A stretch of DNA of 64,000 bases from VXNJ01 sp965249595 (GCA_965249595.1 OZ252242.1:372001-436000); one strand, 5' to 3'. Positions 50,456 to 59,917 are shown, counted from the first letter of the stretch. Numbers and translations are program-made. The notes: generated by a model not told the origin, from the sequence alone.

Positions 50456-51676
50456 TTACGAACCGGCCTCAAACTGTGCAGCTTCCTCCGAGCCTCCGGT
50501 TGTATTGCCTTCGCTGTAAGAACGGGCTCCGGTCCCGGCCAGGGATCCGCCCTGCACGATCAGGTATTCGTCCCTGATCGGGCGGCCATCAAGCCAACAT
50601 TCCAATATTTCGCGGACACCGGCCGCGTAACGCGCTTGCGCCGACAGGGAAGTTCCTGATGTGTGCGGCGTCATGGCCTGATTGGGCATAAATCGCCAGA
50701 CATGATCGTTGGGAGCGGGTTGCGGAAACCAAACGTCGCCGGCATAACCAGCCAGTTGGCCGCTTTCCAATGCCCGAACGATTGCGTCCCGATCGCAGAT
50801 TTTTCCGCGCGCCGTATTGACGATGTATGAACCACGCTTCATCATGCCGATCAAATCGTCAGAAAACATGTGTTCGGTTTCGGGATGGAGCGGGCAATGG
50901 ATGCTGACAACATCGCAAACCTGGACCAGCGACTCCACGGTTTCGTGGAACGTGAGTCCAAGCTCTCTCTCCACATCCGCCGATTGTCGGTGTCGATCCA
51001 TGTAGTGGAGGTTTACGTCAAACGGCTTCATCCGTTTTAGGACCGCAAGTCCGATTCTTCCGGCAGCAACAACTCCCACATCCATGCCCTCAATGTCGTA
51101 GGACCTCGATACAGCATCAGCGATATTCCAACCGCCCTTAAGGACAATTCCGTGCTGCGGTATGTAATCCCGCACCAGAGCCAGCATCTGCATTACGGCA
51201 TGCTCGGCAACACTGACGCTGTTGCACCAGGTAACTTCACAAACCGTGATTCCGTGATCAATCGCCGCCTGCAAATCGACGTGGTCGGACCCGATTCCGG
51301 CAGTAATCGCCAGCTTGAGGCGGGGAGCCTTGGCTATGCGCTCAGCAGTCAGATAAGCGGGCCAGAAGGGTTGTGAAATCACGATGTCAGCACTGGGCAA
51401 TTCCTTTTCAAAGACCGAGTCGGACCCGTCCTTGTGGGTCGTCACGACAAAGGAGTGGCCATTCCGGGTGAGAAAGTCCCCTAAACCGAGCCCGCCCGAA
51501 ACGGAACCAAGTAGATCGCCGGGCGTGAAATCGATCGCTTCCGGCGAGGGCAACGATTGGCCGTCCGGGTACCGCTCGAGGGCGGGAATTCCGTCGCGGG
51601 CGCTGGCAGGAGGGAATCCAGCCGTTGGGTCATCGTAGAGAACGCAAAGGACTTTTTGCGCAGAAGATCCGTCCAT
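50456..51676 (-). CDS. fdh: NAD+-dependent formate dehydrogenase
   Basis: Oxidises formate to CO2 with NAD+; 406 residues, size of bacterial FDH. Very clear family blocks: ITAGIGSDHVDLQAAIDHGI, VCEVTWCNSVSVAEHAVMQM, Rossmann loop VGVVAAGRIGLAVLKRM, TARGKICDRDAIVRALESGQ, and FPQPAPNDHVWRFMPNQAM with the catalytic His in MTPHTSG. All substrate residues appear present. It could feed NADH into complex I. Alone; the next plus-strand gene is far. Confidence 0.92.
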   Translation of the reverse strand: MDGSSAQKVLCVLYDDPTAGFPPASARDGIPALERYPDGQSLPSPEAIDFTPGDLLGSVSGGLGLGDFLTRNGHSFVVTTHKDGSDSVFEKELPSADIVISQPFWPAYLTAERIAKAPRLKLAITAGIGSDHVDLQAAIDHGITVCEVTWCNSVSVAEHAVMQMLALVRDYIPQHGIVLKGGWNIADAVSRSYDIEGMDVGVVAAGRIGLAVLKRMKPFDVNLHYMDRHRQSADVERELGLTFHETVESLVQVCDVVSIHCPLHPETEHMFSDDLIGMMKRGSYIVNTARGKICDRDAIVRALESGQLAGYAGDVWFPQPAPNDHVWRFMPNQAMTPHTSGTSLSAQARYAAGVREILECWLDGRPIRDEYLIVQGGSLAGTGARSYSEGNTTGGSEEAAQFEAGS

Positions 51677-52266
51677 GTACGTCCACCTAAATTGGGTCTT
51701 GAAATTTCAAAATTTGACGATCACATCCAATAAATTTACCCTCTGCGGATGCAATTTTTGCCTCAGTATTGGATCGCTTGCCGGCGTATTGACCAATCGA
51801 CTGGCGGTAGGAAGCGCTTGCATAAGGATGTGGCCGAGGCGATCGACGTTGGCTCCCAAGCGGTCCGAAACGACGCTCCCGACCACAATCCCGCCAAGTT
51901 ACAGAGAACATCGCCAGGTAGCGCCGCTTAACCGGCGGCGAAGCCTTTCATCGAGTCAAGCTCACCTACTGGCGAATGCCCGCTTCGACCACCCATTGGG
52001 GATTTGATACCTGACGTGAGAACTGTTGAATTCCGTCGTCAACGCGATTCCGGCATCGGTGTCGAGTATTTGGTCGATCATGCCCGCCGAACGAAATAGG
52101 CAATGCCTGCACCGGGAGAAATTTGGATCAAGTCAATCAAGCGTTCAATCGGATTTGAAGTTGGAATTGAATTAGAAAATGAGCAGAAATGAAATAGGTC
52201 TAATCAAGCTGTCATAAGATAGCCTATTGGAAACAAACGCGAAATAAAATAGAAAATGATTGGCAT
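51677..52266. other. Intergenic region upstream of fic and fdh
   Basis: 590 bases between divergent genes. The left part has normal composition with no recognised gene. From about 52140 to 52266 it is strongly A/T-rich, with the direct repeat TAGAAAATGA near 52170 and 52251, and probably holds the fic promoter. The change in composition suggests that fic came in with its own upstream DNA. Confidence 0.4.
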
Positions 52267-53490
52267 TTGGCAGCAAATTCGATAAGCCGCTATTCCGTTC
52301 CTCGGCAGTGGTTGAACTACGACATCGCGGCGATAGCCGGCCCGCTGGTGGAGGCAAAGACAGCCGCCGGAGTCCTAAGTCGACTACCTTATCTACGCCA
52401 ATGGATAGAACAAGCTCACGAACAGCAGCTGCGACTGGAAGCGGCAGGGACGACGCGCATTGAGGGCGCTGTGTTTTCGACACAGGAAATTGATGACGCT
52501 CTCGCTGCAATCCCGCTGCGCGACCAACTAACCCATCCGCAACAACAGTTGCGGGCAGCCGACGCTACATACCGGTGGATGAGATTACAACCAGTGGACC
52601 TACCGGTCAATGCCGCATTAATTCTCAATATTCATCGGCGAATTGTGACGGGCTGCGATGACGACCATTGCGAACCTGGCGCCTTGCGGGGCCCTGCCTC
52701 GCCCAACGTCACCTTTGGCCAACCACGCTGTCGCGGTGCCGATGGGGGCGAACTTGATGCTGTGTTTGGCGCGCTGACTACGGCTATAGCGGGTGAATTT
52801 CAGGCTCATGACCGCATCATTCAGGCCCTTGCAACGCACTACCATATCGGCGCGATGCACCCGTTCGGCGATGGCAATGGCCGGACCGGACGTGCCCTGG
52901 AAGCGTTTATGTTGCGGAGGGCAGGGATAAATGACGTAGTCATGGTCAGTATGTCCAATTACTACTACGAGCACATGGACGAATACCTGGCCACTTTGTA
53001 CCAATCCCGGCAGCGTGGGCACGACATAACGCCGTTTTTAAGATTTGCTTTGCGGGCAGTCGCAAAGAGGTGTGGCGCCCTGGCCGAAGAGATTGCAACC
53101 CGGAATAAGCGGACTCTCTACCGTGAGTTTGCCCGTTCGCTCTTTGGGCAATTGCGCAATTCCCGCCGGCGAGCGCTGGGGGAACGTCAGTTGCACATCA
53201 TCGACGTTCTAGTGGAAAGCAATTTTGTGGAAATTCTCGATTTAGTCGATGATATTTGGCGGCACTATGAAAATCTGAAGCATCCGGAACGGGCAATTAA
53301 TCGAGACCTCAATGAATTGCTCCAAATTGCCGCAATAAACATCGATGATGACGGTGACCTAGTTGTAAATCTCGACTGGCCGCAGCAATTTTCAGAGTCC
53401 GACTTTCTCAAGGATTACGAAAACATGGCGGCGGCGGCCAGCCCAACCATTTCGGGTTTGTCCCGATTGCTGGGCCGACGACGACGCTAG
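52267..53490 (+). CDS. Fic domain protein (class II, self-inhibited AMP-transferase type)
   Basis: 407 residues from TTG 52267. Catalytic Fic motif HPFGDGNGRTGRALE is complete (about residues 198-212). The inhibitory helix motif TTRIEG (about 61-66, [ST]xxxEG) lies N-terminal to it, marking class II proteins that block their own nucleotide binding. The C-terminal 120 residues contain a winged-helix-like part (ALGERQLHIIDVLVESNFVE). Such proteins AMPylate targets; the target is unknown. Flanked by broken genes. Confidence 0.88.
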   Translation: MAANSISRYSVPRQWLNYDIAAIAGPLVEAKTAAGVLSRLPYLRQWIEQAHEQQLRLEAAGTTRIEGAVFSTQEIDDALAAIPLRDQLTHPQQQLRAADATYRWMRLQPVDLPVNAALILNIHRRIVTGCDDDHCEPGALRGPASPNVTFGQPRCRGADGGELDAVFGALTTAIAGEFQAHDRIIQALATHYHIGAMHPFGDGNGRTGRALEAFMLRRAGINDVVMVSMSNYYYEHMDEYLATLYQSRQRGHDITPFLRFALRAVAKRCGALAEEIATRNKRTLYREFARSLFGQLRNSRRRALGERQLHIIDVLVESNFVEILDLVDDIWRHYENLKHPERAINRDLNELLQIAAINIDDDGDLVVNLDWPQQFSESDFLKDYENMAAAASPTISGLSRLLGRRRR

Positions 53491-53519
53491 ACATCGGCGC
53501 AAAAACCACTTCTCGTGTG

Positions 53520-53701
53520 GCGTGCGAAACCTGATCGCGGTCTAGAAACCACCGACCCCAGCAAGCGACGGCGCCGCCAACCAGCACTCCGCATGAATGT
53601 TTGCTGCCGGCGCTCACAAAAGTGAATGCTTCATCCGGTGGCGTGGACTGACCATTGCCTTCCTCGCCCCAGCAGAGGGTCTCGTCGCCGGTCCCACCCT
53701 C
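53520..53701 (-). pseudogene. RCC1-repeat protein fragment
   Basis: In one minus-strand frame: GGTGDETLCWGEEGNGQSTP, then PDEAFTFVSAGSKHSCGVLV and GGAVACWG. This is one RCC1-type repeat plus the start of the next, with the usual CWG..GQ..P and SAG..HSCGV pattern. The frame has no start and goes on into unrelated residues, so it is an internal piece of a larger secreted repeat protein. It overlaps the end of the GHKL fragment in another frame. Confidence 0.65.
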
Positions 53702-54662
53702 CTATATCGTCAACGTGACCCTGGATCGAATCGGCATTGATGTGCCGCGTCCGCCTGCTCGGCTGAACGATCTCAACTTCCAACTGACCGCTGACGATGG
53801 GGAAAAAATACTGGGTTATTACAGCGCGGGCGATCGAATCGGAGCCAAGCTCGTTCCGCGGAAAGGGCACGATCACCGAAAGGCCAGTTCCCTCGAGGCG
53901 TTCCAAGCCAAAACTTTCGCACACTTCGAGGATGAACTCCTCGTCGTCAACTGGCAGAGGAAGCCAGTCATGGTCGGCGACGCTCGAACCAGCGGCAAAC
54001 GTTCCGTACGGCGGGTATTTCTTCTTGTTAAGCGTGTGCGTTTTTAACGCCGCCATTCTCATCAGCAACCAGCGTTGTTCATCGCCGGATCTTTGCGTGA
54101 TGCCCAAGTAGGCGTTGATCTCCGATGCATCGGGAAAAACCCACTTGCCCAGCCCCCAGGACCCGCCATCATTCTCACCCTTCGGCGAGATTCCAATACT
54201 GCGAAAGAACCCCCAAAATTTGTTCCCCGATTCCCTTTCGCTGTTGCTGGACAAGTTGCCGGTCAGGCCTGTAGTTCCAAAGTCTTCAATGGTCAGAAAG
54301 CTCATCGGCTTGTCAAAGCAATCGAGCGCGTTGTTTGCCGCCTGGGCTTCGTTTCGACCGTTCGAATCGTGGCCAACCGTGGAATTTCCGGCAACGACGG
54401 CCCTAACGTGATCTTCCAGCCCAGCCAAAAATGGTCTGGCCCGCCTTGCCGTTAGGGCCCGGCGACTACCAGAGAAGACAAATCGGATCCGAACTTTTTG
54501 ATCATCGTGTCGGGCATCGAGCGAGTTTTGGACAGTTTCACGAACAAGGCGCTCGGGTAAGTCGGCGGCGGCGGTGAAGAACTCGCCTTGGACCGGGTCC
54601 TGATTAATCTCCGAAGGCGACATTTGGGCGAATCGCCAGAGCGGCGCATTGGACAATTTCAT
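53631..54662 (-). pseudogene. GHKL-type ATPase fragment, C-terminal part lost
   Basis: 343 residues. Bergerat-fold motifs: LVRETVQNSLDARHDDQK (N-box), FLTIEDFGTTGLTGNLS (G1) and NDGGSWGLGKWVF (G2), so an HSP90/MutL-like ATPase domain. After about residue 322 (SIQGHVDDIGG) the frame enters DNA that in another frame encodes RCC1 repeats, so the last 20 residues are not native and the C-terminal domains are gone. Proteins with this N-terminal pattern are often found in defence islands, but I cannot name the system. Confidence 0.6.
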
Positions 54663-54936
54663 CGCTTGGCCGAATTGAGGATTTGGACCGGCGGAATAAA
54701 TGGGCCTTCAGGAGATTTGAGGGTGAATATCAATTGCAACCGCTTTGAAAGATGCTTCCAGCCTGCGCGGTTCAACGAGAGGTCAGGTTACGATATTTTG
54801 CGCATACTGGATTTCGACCTTTAATTTTTGTAGGGCCGAGATTTGCTTGGGCCAGCGGGCGGGCTAGCGGCTCCTGGCACAATGCCGATCAAATTTAATA
54901 TGAAGATCAAAAATTTCACTTTGTTGGGAATAGCAG

Positions 54937-55728
54937 ATGGACTTAGAACTGGGCGGAAAGGTGGCGATTGTCACCGGTGGAAGCAAGGGAATCGGGAAAG
55001 CGATAGCGCTGGAGCTAGCCCGTGAGGGCGTAGACATCGCGATCGCGGCTCGAACCGCAGACGAATTGGCCGTGACCGCAGCTGAGATCAGGGCGGAAAC
55101 CGGCATGAAAGTGATCGGAATTCCAACCGATACGACCAATTGGAATGATGTCGTCAACATGGTGGATACCGCGATCGACAAACTGGGTCGCGTCGACATC
55201 TTGGTAAACAGTGCGGCGATGGTGGGAGGCCAGGTCCGAGGCTCGCTCGCCGAAGCAATGGAAAAGGACCTCATCGAAGACCTGGATACCAAAGTCGTCG
55301 GTTACTTTCGCTGCATCAAAGCTGTGGCACCACACATGCAGGCTCAGAAGTGGGGTCGCGTGATAAGCATCGGCGGACTCTCAGCCCGCAATGCATCCAT
55401 CTACGGTCTGCGCAACGCAGCGGTCGTCCACCTGACCAAAACCCTCTCCGACCAGCTAGGGGCAGATGGGATAACGCTCAATGTGATACACCCCGGTTTT
55501 ACGTTGACCGAAGGGGCTAACGAGCGGCTCGACAACCGAGCGCGACAACAGGGTCTTTCGCGCGAAGCTGTCGACCGGTCCATATCGCAGAACGTCGCCA
55601 TCGGCCGGATAGTAAAACCGCATGAATTGGCTTGGTTTACGGCGTATCTGGCATCTCCCAAATCCGAATGCATCACCGGCGAAGTGATCGCGGCCGGTGG
55701 CGGTGCTATGGGCGGAGTGCACCAATAG
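54937..55728 (+). CDS. SDR-family oxidoreductase lacking the usual catalytic Lys
   Basis: 263 residues. Cofactor loop AIVTGGSKGIGKAIALELA, NSAAMVGG in place of NNAG, catalytic Ser in VISIGGLSARN, and Tyr in SIYGLRNAAVVHLTKTL. The normal YxxxK reads YGLRN, so the catalytic Lys is replaced by Asn. C-terminal GEVIAAGGGAMGG fits the family. Reduced or altered chemistry is possible. Isolated plus-strand gene bordered by broken genes and an IS. Confidence 0.85.
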   Translation: MDLELGGKVAIVTGGSKGIGKAIALELAREGVDIAIAARTADELAVTAAEIRAETGMKVIGIPTDTTNWNDVVNMVDTAIDKLGRVDILVNSAAMVGGQVRGSLAEAMEKDLIEDLDTKVVGYFRCIKAVAPHMQAQKWGRVISIGGLSARNASIYGLRNAAVVHLTKTLSDQLGADGITLNVIHPGFTLTEGANERLDNRARQQGLSREAVDRSISQNVAIGRIVKPHELAWFTAYLASPKSECITGEVIAAGGGAMGGVHQ

Positions 55729-55874
55729 GGCCCAATCGCTAGGGATTAAGGCTCGTCACGTAGTGGCGCGACGGCCAGGCCGGCGATGCTCCCGCCGGGG
55801 CAATTACCCCGGCCCAATCAAATCGATTGGCGAGTAGCGCCAGACCCCTGTAGATTGTCCTTCCACCGGCCCAC

Positions 55875-55909
55875 CGGCCCTGGCGGACAGAAACCAACGG
55901 CCACCCGCA
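55875..55909 (+). repeat. Dispersed ~35-bp repeat, copy C
   Basis: CGGCCCTGGCGGACAGAAAC followed by CAACGGCCACCCGCA, matching copy B through GCGGACAGAAAC and GGCCACC. A weaker version (GCCGCCAAAAACCGATGGCC) follows at about 55936-55955. It lies between the SDR gene and the IS256 element. Confidence 0.5.
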
Positions 55910-56068
55910 ACGTCCGCCGTTGCCAGTCGAGCGCGCCGCCAAAAACCGATGGCCGATGGGGGCCATTGTCAACGTGACTTGATGTCGTAACCGGCACCGG
56001 GACTATGTTGGGTCGTGTCCCCTCGGTAGGTGTAAGTAAGTCCGGCTCCCTCTACTTTGATGGGGTGC

Positions 56069-56098
56069 GGCAGCATCGGCCTCGAGGCTGATGCTGCC
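56069..56098. terminator. Hairpin inside the IS left end
   Basis: GGCAGCATCGGCCTC is followed directly by GAGGCTGATGCTGCC, a 15-base stem with one G-T-type mismatch and no loop in DNA. It lies downstream of the transposase stop and may end its transcription or block outside transcripts entering the element. Confidence 0.5.
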
Positions 56099-56304
56099 GG
56101 CAAGGGCCGGCAGTTGTTGTAGGAGACTCTCCGGGGGCGCTGATCCTTCTGAGTGGATGTGTTTTCGTGCGGCAGTGCGGCCGCAGCCCAATTGTGCTTC
56201 GTGCCGCATCGCCAAACGGGATCGCAGGGCGCACCGATCCCGGGGACCCTCGGGCGCGCAGCCCTTCCGGGAGACGGCGGACCGCTCATCCCGCCGCCGG
56301 CCGT

Positions 56305-57588
56305 CTACATGTAGATCTCTTTGGCTCTTTGCAGGGCCCAGTCCCTGGGCGCCGCCACCAGCTGCCCGGTCTGCCCGTCGATATCGTCACGGTGGGCCAC
56401 CACCTTCCCGATCTGCCGCATCGACTCCTGGGACATGTAGCGGCGCTCGGAGGCGATCCATTCGTCGTTCTGCTCGCACAGGATCGCCCCCGCCAGGCGC
56501 GCGACCGATTCGTCATTCGGGAAGATCTGCACCACCCGGCTGCGCCGCTTGATCTCGGCCATGAGGCGCTCCAGGGGATTGGTGGACCAGATCTTGCGCC
56601 AGTGCACCGGCGGGAAATCGGCGTAGGCGGTCAGCTCCACCTCTCTGTCGTCGACGTAATCCCCCAGGCGCGGGGCGAGCTTCTCCATCGCCGCGGCGAA
56701 GTAGTGGTAGTGGGCTACCGCCATTTCGCGGTCGGCCTGGTTGTAGATGGTGGAGAAGGCGGCCATCGCCAGGCGCTGGTTCGGCCGGCTGCCGGCCCGC
56801 CGGGCGATGTTGCGGCCAAAGTGGATCCGGCAGGCCTGCCAGGCCGCGCCCGGCAGCCGGGTCTGCACCGCGGCCTTGATGGACGAGTGGGCGTCCGAGA
56901 TCACCAGCTTCACTCCCGTAAGACCCCGATCCGCCAGTGAGCTGAGGAAGTCCTCCCAGAAGGGCAGGTCCTCGCCGTCGCCGACGGCAAAGCCCAGCAC
57001 CTCGCGGCGGCCGTCGCCGGTGACTCCGATGGCCACCGCCAGCGCCCGCGAGCGGACCTGGTGGCGGTGGCGGGCCTTCACGTAGGTGGCGTCCAGGTAC
57101 AGGTAGGGGTAGTTGGCAAGTCCCAGGTCGCGTTCCCGGAAGGCCTTTACCTGCTGGTCGATGCGCTTGCAGATCCTGGACACCTCGGACTTGGAGATGC
57201 CGTGTCCCGAGCCCAGGGCCCTGACTAGCCGGTCCACCTTGCGGGTGGAAGTCCCGCTGATGTAGGCGGTCATCACCACCGCGTACAGGGCCTGATCGAC
57301 CCGCCGGCGGGGTTCTAAGAACTCCGGGAACCAGCTGCCCTCGCGCAGCTTGGGCAGGTCGATCGCGATGTCGCCGGCCTGGGTGGTCAGGGTGCGCGGG
57401 CGCTTGCCGTTGCGGCGGTTCGTGCGTCCTGGCGTGCGCTCGTGGGGGTCCGCCCCGATGTGGGCGGCTACCCCGGCGTCGATTAAATCCTGGAGGCCGC
57501 GCTCGACGAGTCGGCGGACGAACTCGCGGCTGTCAAAGCCCTCCTCGGACAGCTTGGTGAAAAGGGCAGCATAATGATCTTGGGCCAT
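56305..57588 (-). CDS. IS256-family DDE transposase
   Basis: 427 residues, full length. DDE residues in context: LYLDATYVKARHRHQVRS (first Asp), LVISDAHSSIKAAVQTRLPG (second Asp), and WSTNPLERLMAEIKRRSRVV (Glu). The motif AWQACRIHFGRNIARRA, the His/Arg block common in IS256 enzymes, is present. Nothing suggests a frameshift, so the element may still be active. Confidence 0.93.
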   Translation of the reverse strand: MAQDHYAALFTKLSEEGFDSREFVRRLVERGLQDLIDAGVAAHIGADPHERTPGRTNRRNGKRPRTLTTQAGDIAIDLPKLREGSWFPEFLEPRRRVDQALYAVVMTAYISGTSTRKVDRLVRALGSGHGISKSEVSRICKRIDQQVKAFRERDLGLANYPYLYLDATYVKARHRHQVRSRALAVAIGVTGDGRREVLGFAVGDGEDLPFWEDFLSSLADRGLTGVKLVISDAHSSIKAAVQTRLPGAAWQACRIHFGRNIARRAGSRPNQRLAMAAFSTIYNQADREMAVAHYHYFAAAMEKLAPRLGDYVDDREVELTAYADFPPVHWRKIWSTNPLERLMAEIKRRSRVVQIFPNDESVARLAGAILCEQNDEWIASERRYMSQESMRQIGKVVAHRDDIDGQTGQLVAAPRDWALQRAKEIYM

Positions 57589-57740
57589 CGATGGTTCCTC
57601 GATGAAGAAGGTGAAGTGTCTTCATTTTGAGGAGCGCACGGTGGCCCTTTCATTTACCGTGCGCTGCTGGCGCTAAATCGTCAGCAAGCTGGAGCTTTTA
57701 CACCACGTGGCGGGACACGATCGCAGGATCGACGATCCGC

Positions 57741-58703
57741 TCAAATTTCGACAACTGCCTCTAACCAATCCGCCACAAAAGCGGGGCCGTCGACAGCGGT
57801 GCAAATGCGCATGTTGGGGCGGCGTTCCGGGTGTTCGATCGTTCGCAGGATTTGGCCTTCATAGGCGACGGCGACGTGGGCATCGCGAAGCGTGGCGTGC
57901 CGGCCGCCCAGGGCGACGTGTACCGCGAGAGGGTCATGGAGGTACGTGCGTTCGTCGAAATTTGAACCATCCAGGCCGTATTTCTCACTAAAAGCCAGGA
58001 ATGGATCGCGCATCTCATCGATGAGTCGAACCAATTTTTGGGAAACCTGACCCCCGTTGCGGGCCAATCGAGCCCGGTCAGCTCGACTCAGATACGCCTG
58101 CAAGGTGACCTCCAGCGGTACCAAAGTGATCTCCAGCGAGGAGCCAAGGACAACGGCAGCGGCTAATGGGTCGGCGTTGAGATTCGTCTCAAAGGAGGCC
58201 GGCCAGACCACCTGACTTTTGTCGACTATCCCGCCCATGATCGTGACTGGTCCCATGAATTCGGGCAGCCCCGGTTCCATTTGCAGGGCGAGCGCGAGAT
58301 TGGTTACCGGACCAACGGTTACCAGACTTAGGCGGCCCTCGGCACGTTCTGCAGAGCCGATGATGAAACGAGCTGCGTCCTCGCGGTTTGGCTCGGAATC
58401 AGGCACCTGCCGCTCCTCGCCCGTGAGCACGCCGGCACCCTCATGGCCCCACATCTCATGCCAATGAAAATCCGTAACACTGCTGCGGCGCAACGGTTCA
58501 GACCGGCCAGCGACAACCGGGACAGATTGCTTCTCGGAATTTTTGAGCAGGGCGCTGGCTATGGCGGCCCGCAGTGGGGCATGGGCGTGAGCGGTGGTAA
58601 CCCCCACAAGTTGCACATCCCGTTGGGCTATTAGCAGTGCCAAAGCCAGGGCATCGTCGACATCGGTGCCAATGTCGGTATCGAGGAGCAGTTTCATGGT
58701 CAC
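57741..58703 (-). CDS. Inosine/uridine-preferring nucleoside hydrolase family protein
   Basis: Cleaves the N-glycosidic bond of ribonucleosides; 320 residues. Calcium-site motif LLLDTDIGTDVDDALALALL at the N-terminus, LVTVGPVTNLALALQMEPGL, IMGGIVDKSQVVWPASFETN (residues of the ribose pocket), and the active-site region TYLHDPLAVHVALGG near residue 255. Lies 20 bases from the right end of the IS, apparently undamaged. May serve salvage with the ABC importer to its right, but the two are not contiguous. Confidence 0.88.
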   Translation of the reverse strand: MTMKLLLDTDIGTDVDDALALALLIAQRDVQLVGVTTAHAHAPLRAAIASALLKNSEKQSVPVVAGRSEPLRRSSVTDFHWHEMWGHEGAGVLTGEERQVPDSEPNREDAARFIIGSAERAEGRLSLVTVGPVTNLALALQMEPGLPEFMGPVTIMGGIVDKSQVVWPASFETNLNADPLAAAVVLGSSLEITLVPLEVTLQAYLSRADRARLARNGGQVSQKLVRLIDEMRDPFLAFSEKYGLDGSNFDERTYLHDPLAVHVALGGRHATLRDAHVAVAYEGQILRTIEHPERRPNMRICTAVDGPAFVADWLEAVVEI

Positions 58704-59132
58704 GAAGCGTCCTTTTTAGTAATTTAAGTTGAATTCGAATCGACGCTGCGGCACTGTGTAGAGGTTCGGCATCGGAAATATTTAAGCGGTTGCGGCTTGC
58801 GGTCAATTGAACGTTGATACGCTAGGCGCTTGGGCGGCAACCGAAGGGAAACGAATGAGAAGCGTCAGCGCACCGCGGAACATGGCTGGAAACGGCACGA
58901 AGGAGAAAATCCTTGTGGGGTTCGCGCGCCAAAGCTCTCCCTGTCGAGGCAGGAATAGCGAAGCAATCAGCCCAACCGGTCGTCGGTGCCGTGGCGGCGG
59001 CCCGACGCTCGATTTTTTCGCTTTACATTTCAAGCGCGGATCAGGGCGCTGACCTACCTGCACCAAGCACCTCCCGCGACTAGAGGGTGTCTAGGCGGTT
59101 GAGCGCAACGGATTACGCAATAAAGAGGCAAG
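58704..59132. other. Divergent intergenic region, no gene seen
   Basis: 429 bases between the divergent nucleoside hydrolase and VOC genes. It should hold both promoters. Short frames on both strands show no recognisable content. No strong hairpin or repeat was noticed. Confidence 0.35.
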
Positions 59133-59483
59133 ATGAGCCAATCTGAAAACGATCGCCGGATCGATTACGTGGAGTTTTCGGCTACCGACATCAATGCGAC
59201 CAAGAGGTTCTATCAAGACATCTTCGGGTGGAATTTTCAAGACTTCGGGCCGGATTACACGGCCTTTGATGACGGTCGCCTGGCCGGTGGGTTTAGCAAA
59301 GTCGATAACAACCAAAGCGGTGGACCCCTGGTTGTCATTTATGCGGCCGACTTGGAGGCCATCGAGGCCAGCGTTCTTAAATCAGGCGGAGCAATCGTCT
59401 GCCCAACTTTCGAGTTCCCTGGTGGGCGACGCTTCCACTTCACCGACCCGAGCGGCAACGAACTGGCCGTATGGTCCGAATAG
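59133..59483 (+). CDS. VOC (glyoxalase/bleomycin-resistance) family protein
   Basis: 116 residues, a single VOC domain made of two beta-alpha-beta-beta-beta modules: IDYVEFSATDINATKRFYQD then IFGWNF at the start and GGRRFHFTDPSGNELAVWSE at the end. The family binds a metal and small molecules; the first ligand position here (YVEFSATD) has Glu rather than the common His. Substrate unknown. Confidence 0.85.
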   Translation: MSQSENDRRIDYVEFSATDINATKRFYQDIFGWNFQDFGPDYTAFDDGRLAGGFSKVDNNQSGGPLVVIYAADLEAIEASVLKSGGAIVCPTFEFPGGRRFHFTDPSGNELAVWSE

Positions 59484-59572
59484 GCTCTCGCCACGAGGGC
59501 CATGCGTTTCGGCGTTGGGTGCGTCTCACTCTTTGGTTGCAATTCCCTGCGGCGCCTGAGCCGTCACAGTTC

Positions 59573-59917
59573 TTAGCGGTCCAGGGATACTCCGGCCAGG
59601 AACCGCTGCGCTGCCAATGCAAGAAGCATCAGGGCAACGACGATCAGGATTAGGGCCGGAATCGGTAATTCGCCTTCCCCGGTTGACCAGGCCGCGTTGA
59701 GTCCAATGGTCGCTCCTGCCGCCAGGCCCGACAGCGCTGCGTTGAGACGACCCGGGCGAATCGCCTGGCTGACCACCGCGGCGGCGATGACCGCCACATT
59801 CCCGGCGATGCGCAGCGGTTCAACTGAATCAATCGCCACATGCAACAGGACGTCAAAGGCGCTCCAGATCGCCGCGGCGATCATCAATCGATGACCGGAA
59901 CGAAGTAGTTTTTTCAT
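59573..59917 (-). CDS. Small four-helix membrane protein, unknown
   Basis: 114 residues, basic N-terminus (MKKLLRSGHRL) then about four hydrophobic stretches (AIWSAFDVLLHVAI, IAGNVAVIAAAVVSQAI, LSGLAAGATIGLNAAW, PALILIVVALMLLALAAQRF). No family recognised. Convergent with the VOC gene, 89 bases apart. Confidence 0.6.
   Translation of the reverse strand: MKKLLRSGHRLMIAAAIWSAFDVLLHVAIDSVEPLRIAGNVAVIAAAVVSQAIRPGRLNAALSGLAAGATIGLNAAWSTGEGELPIPALILIVVALMLLALAAQRFLAGVSLDR

Larger units (their letters stand above)
56013..57720 (-). mobile_element. IS256-family insertion sequence
   Basis: Imperfect terminal inverted repeats: left end (56013) reads TCGTGTCCC-N7-GGTGTAA, right end (57720, complement) reads the same pattern with a different N7. 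They enclose a full transposase gene. Element length about 1708 bases, a little long because 292 bases lie between the left end and the transposase stop; that part contains a strong hairpin. The 8-9 bases outside the two ends do not match, so no target duplication is visible. Confidence 0.75.

Noticed and set aside
56167..56940. 257-codon plus-strand frame across the IS
   Set aside because: Antisense of the IS256 transposase; low-complexity Arg/Pro/Gly content is typical of shadow frames in high-GC DNA.
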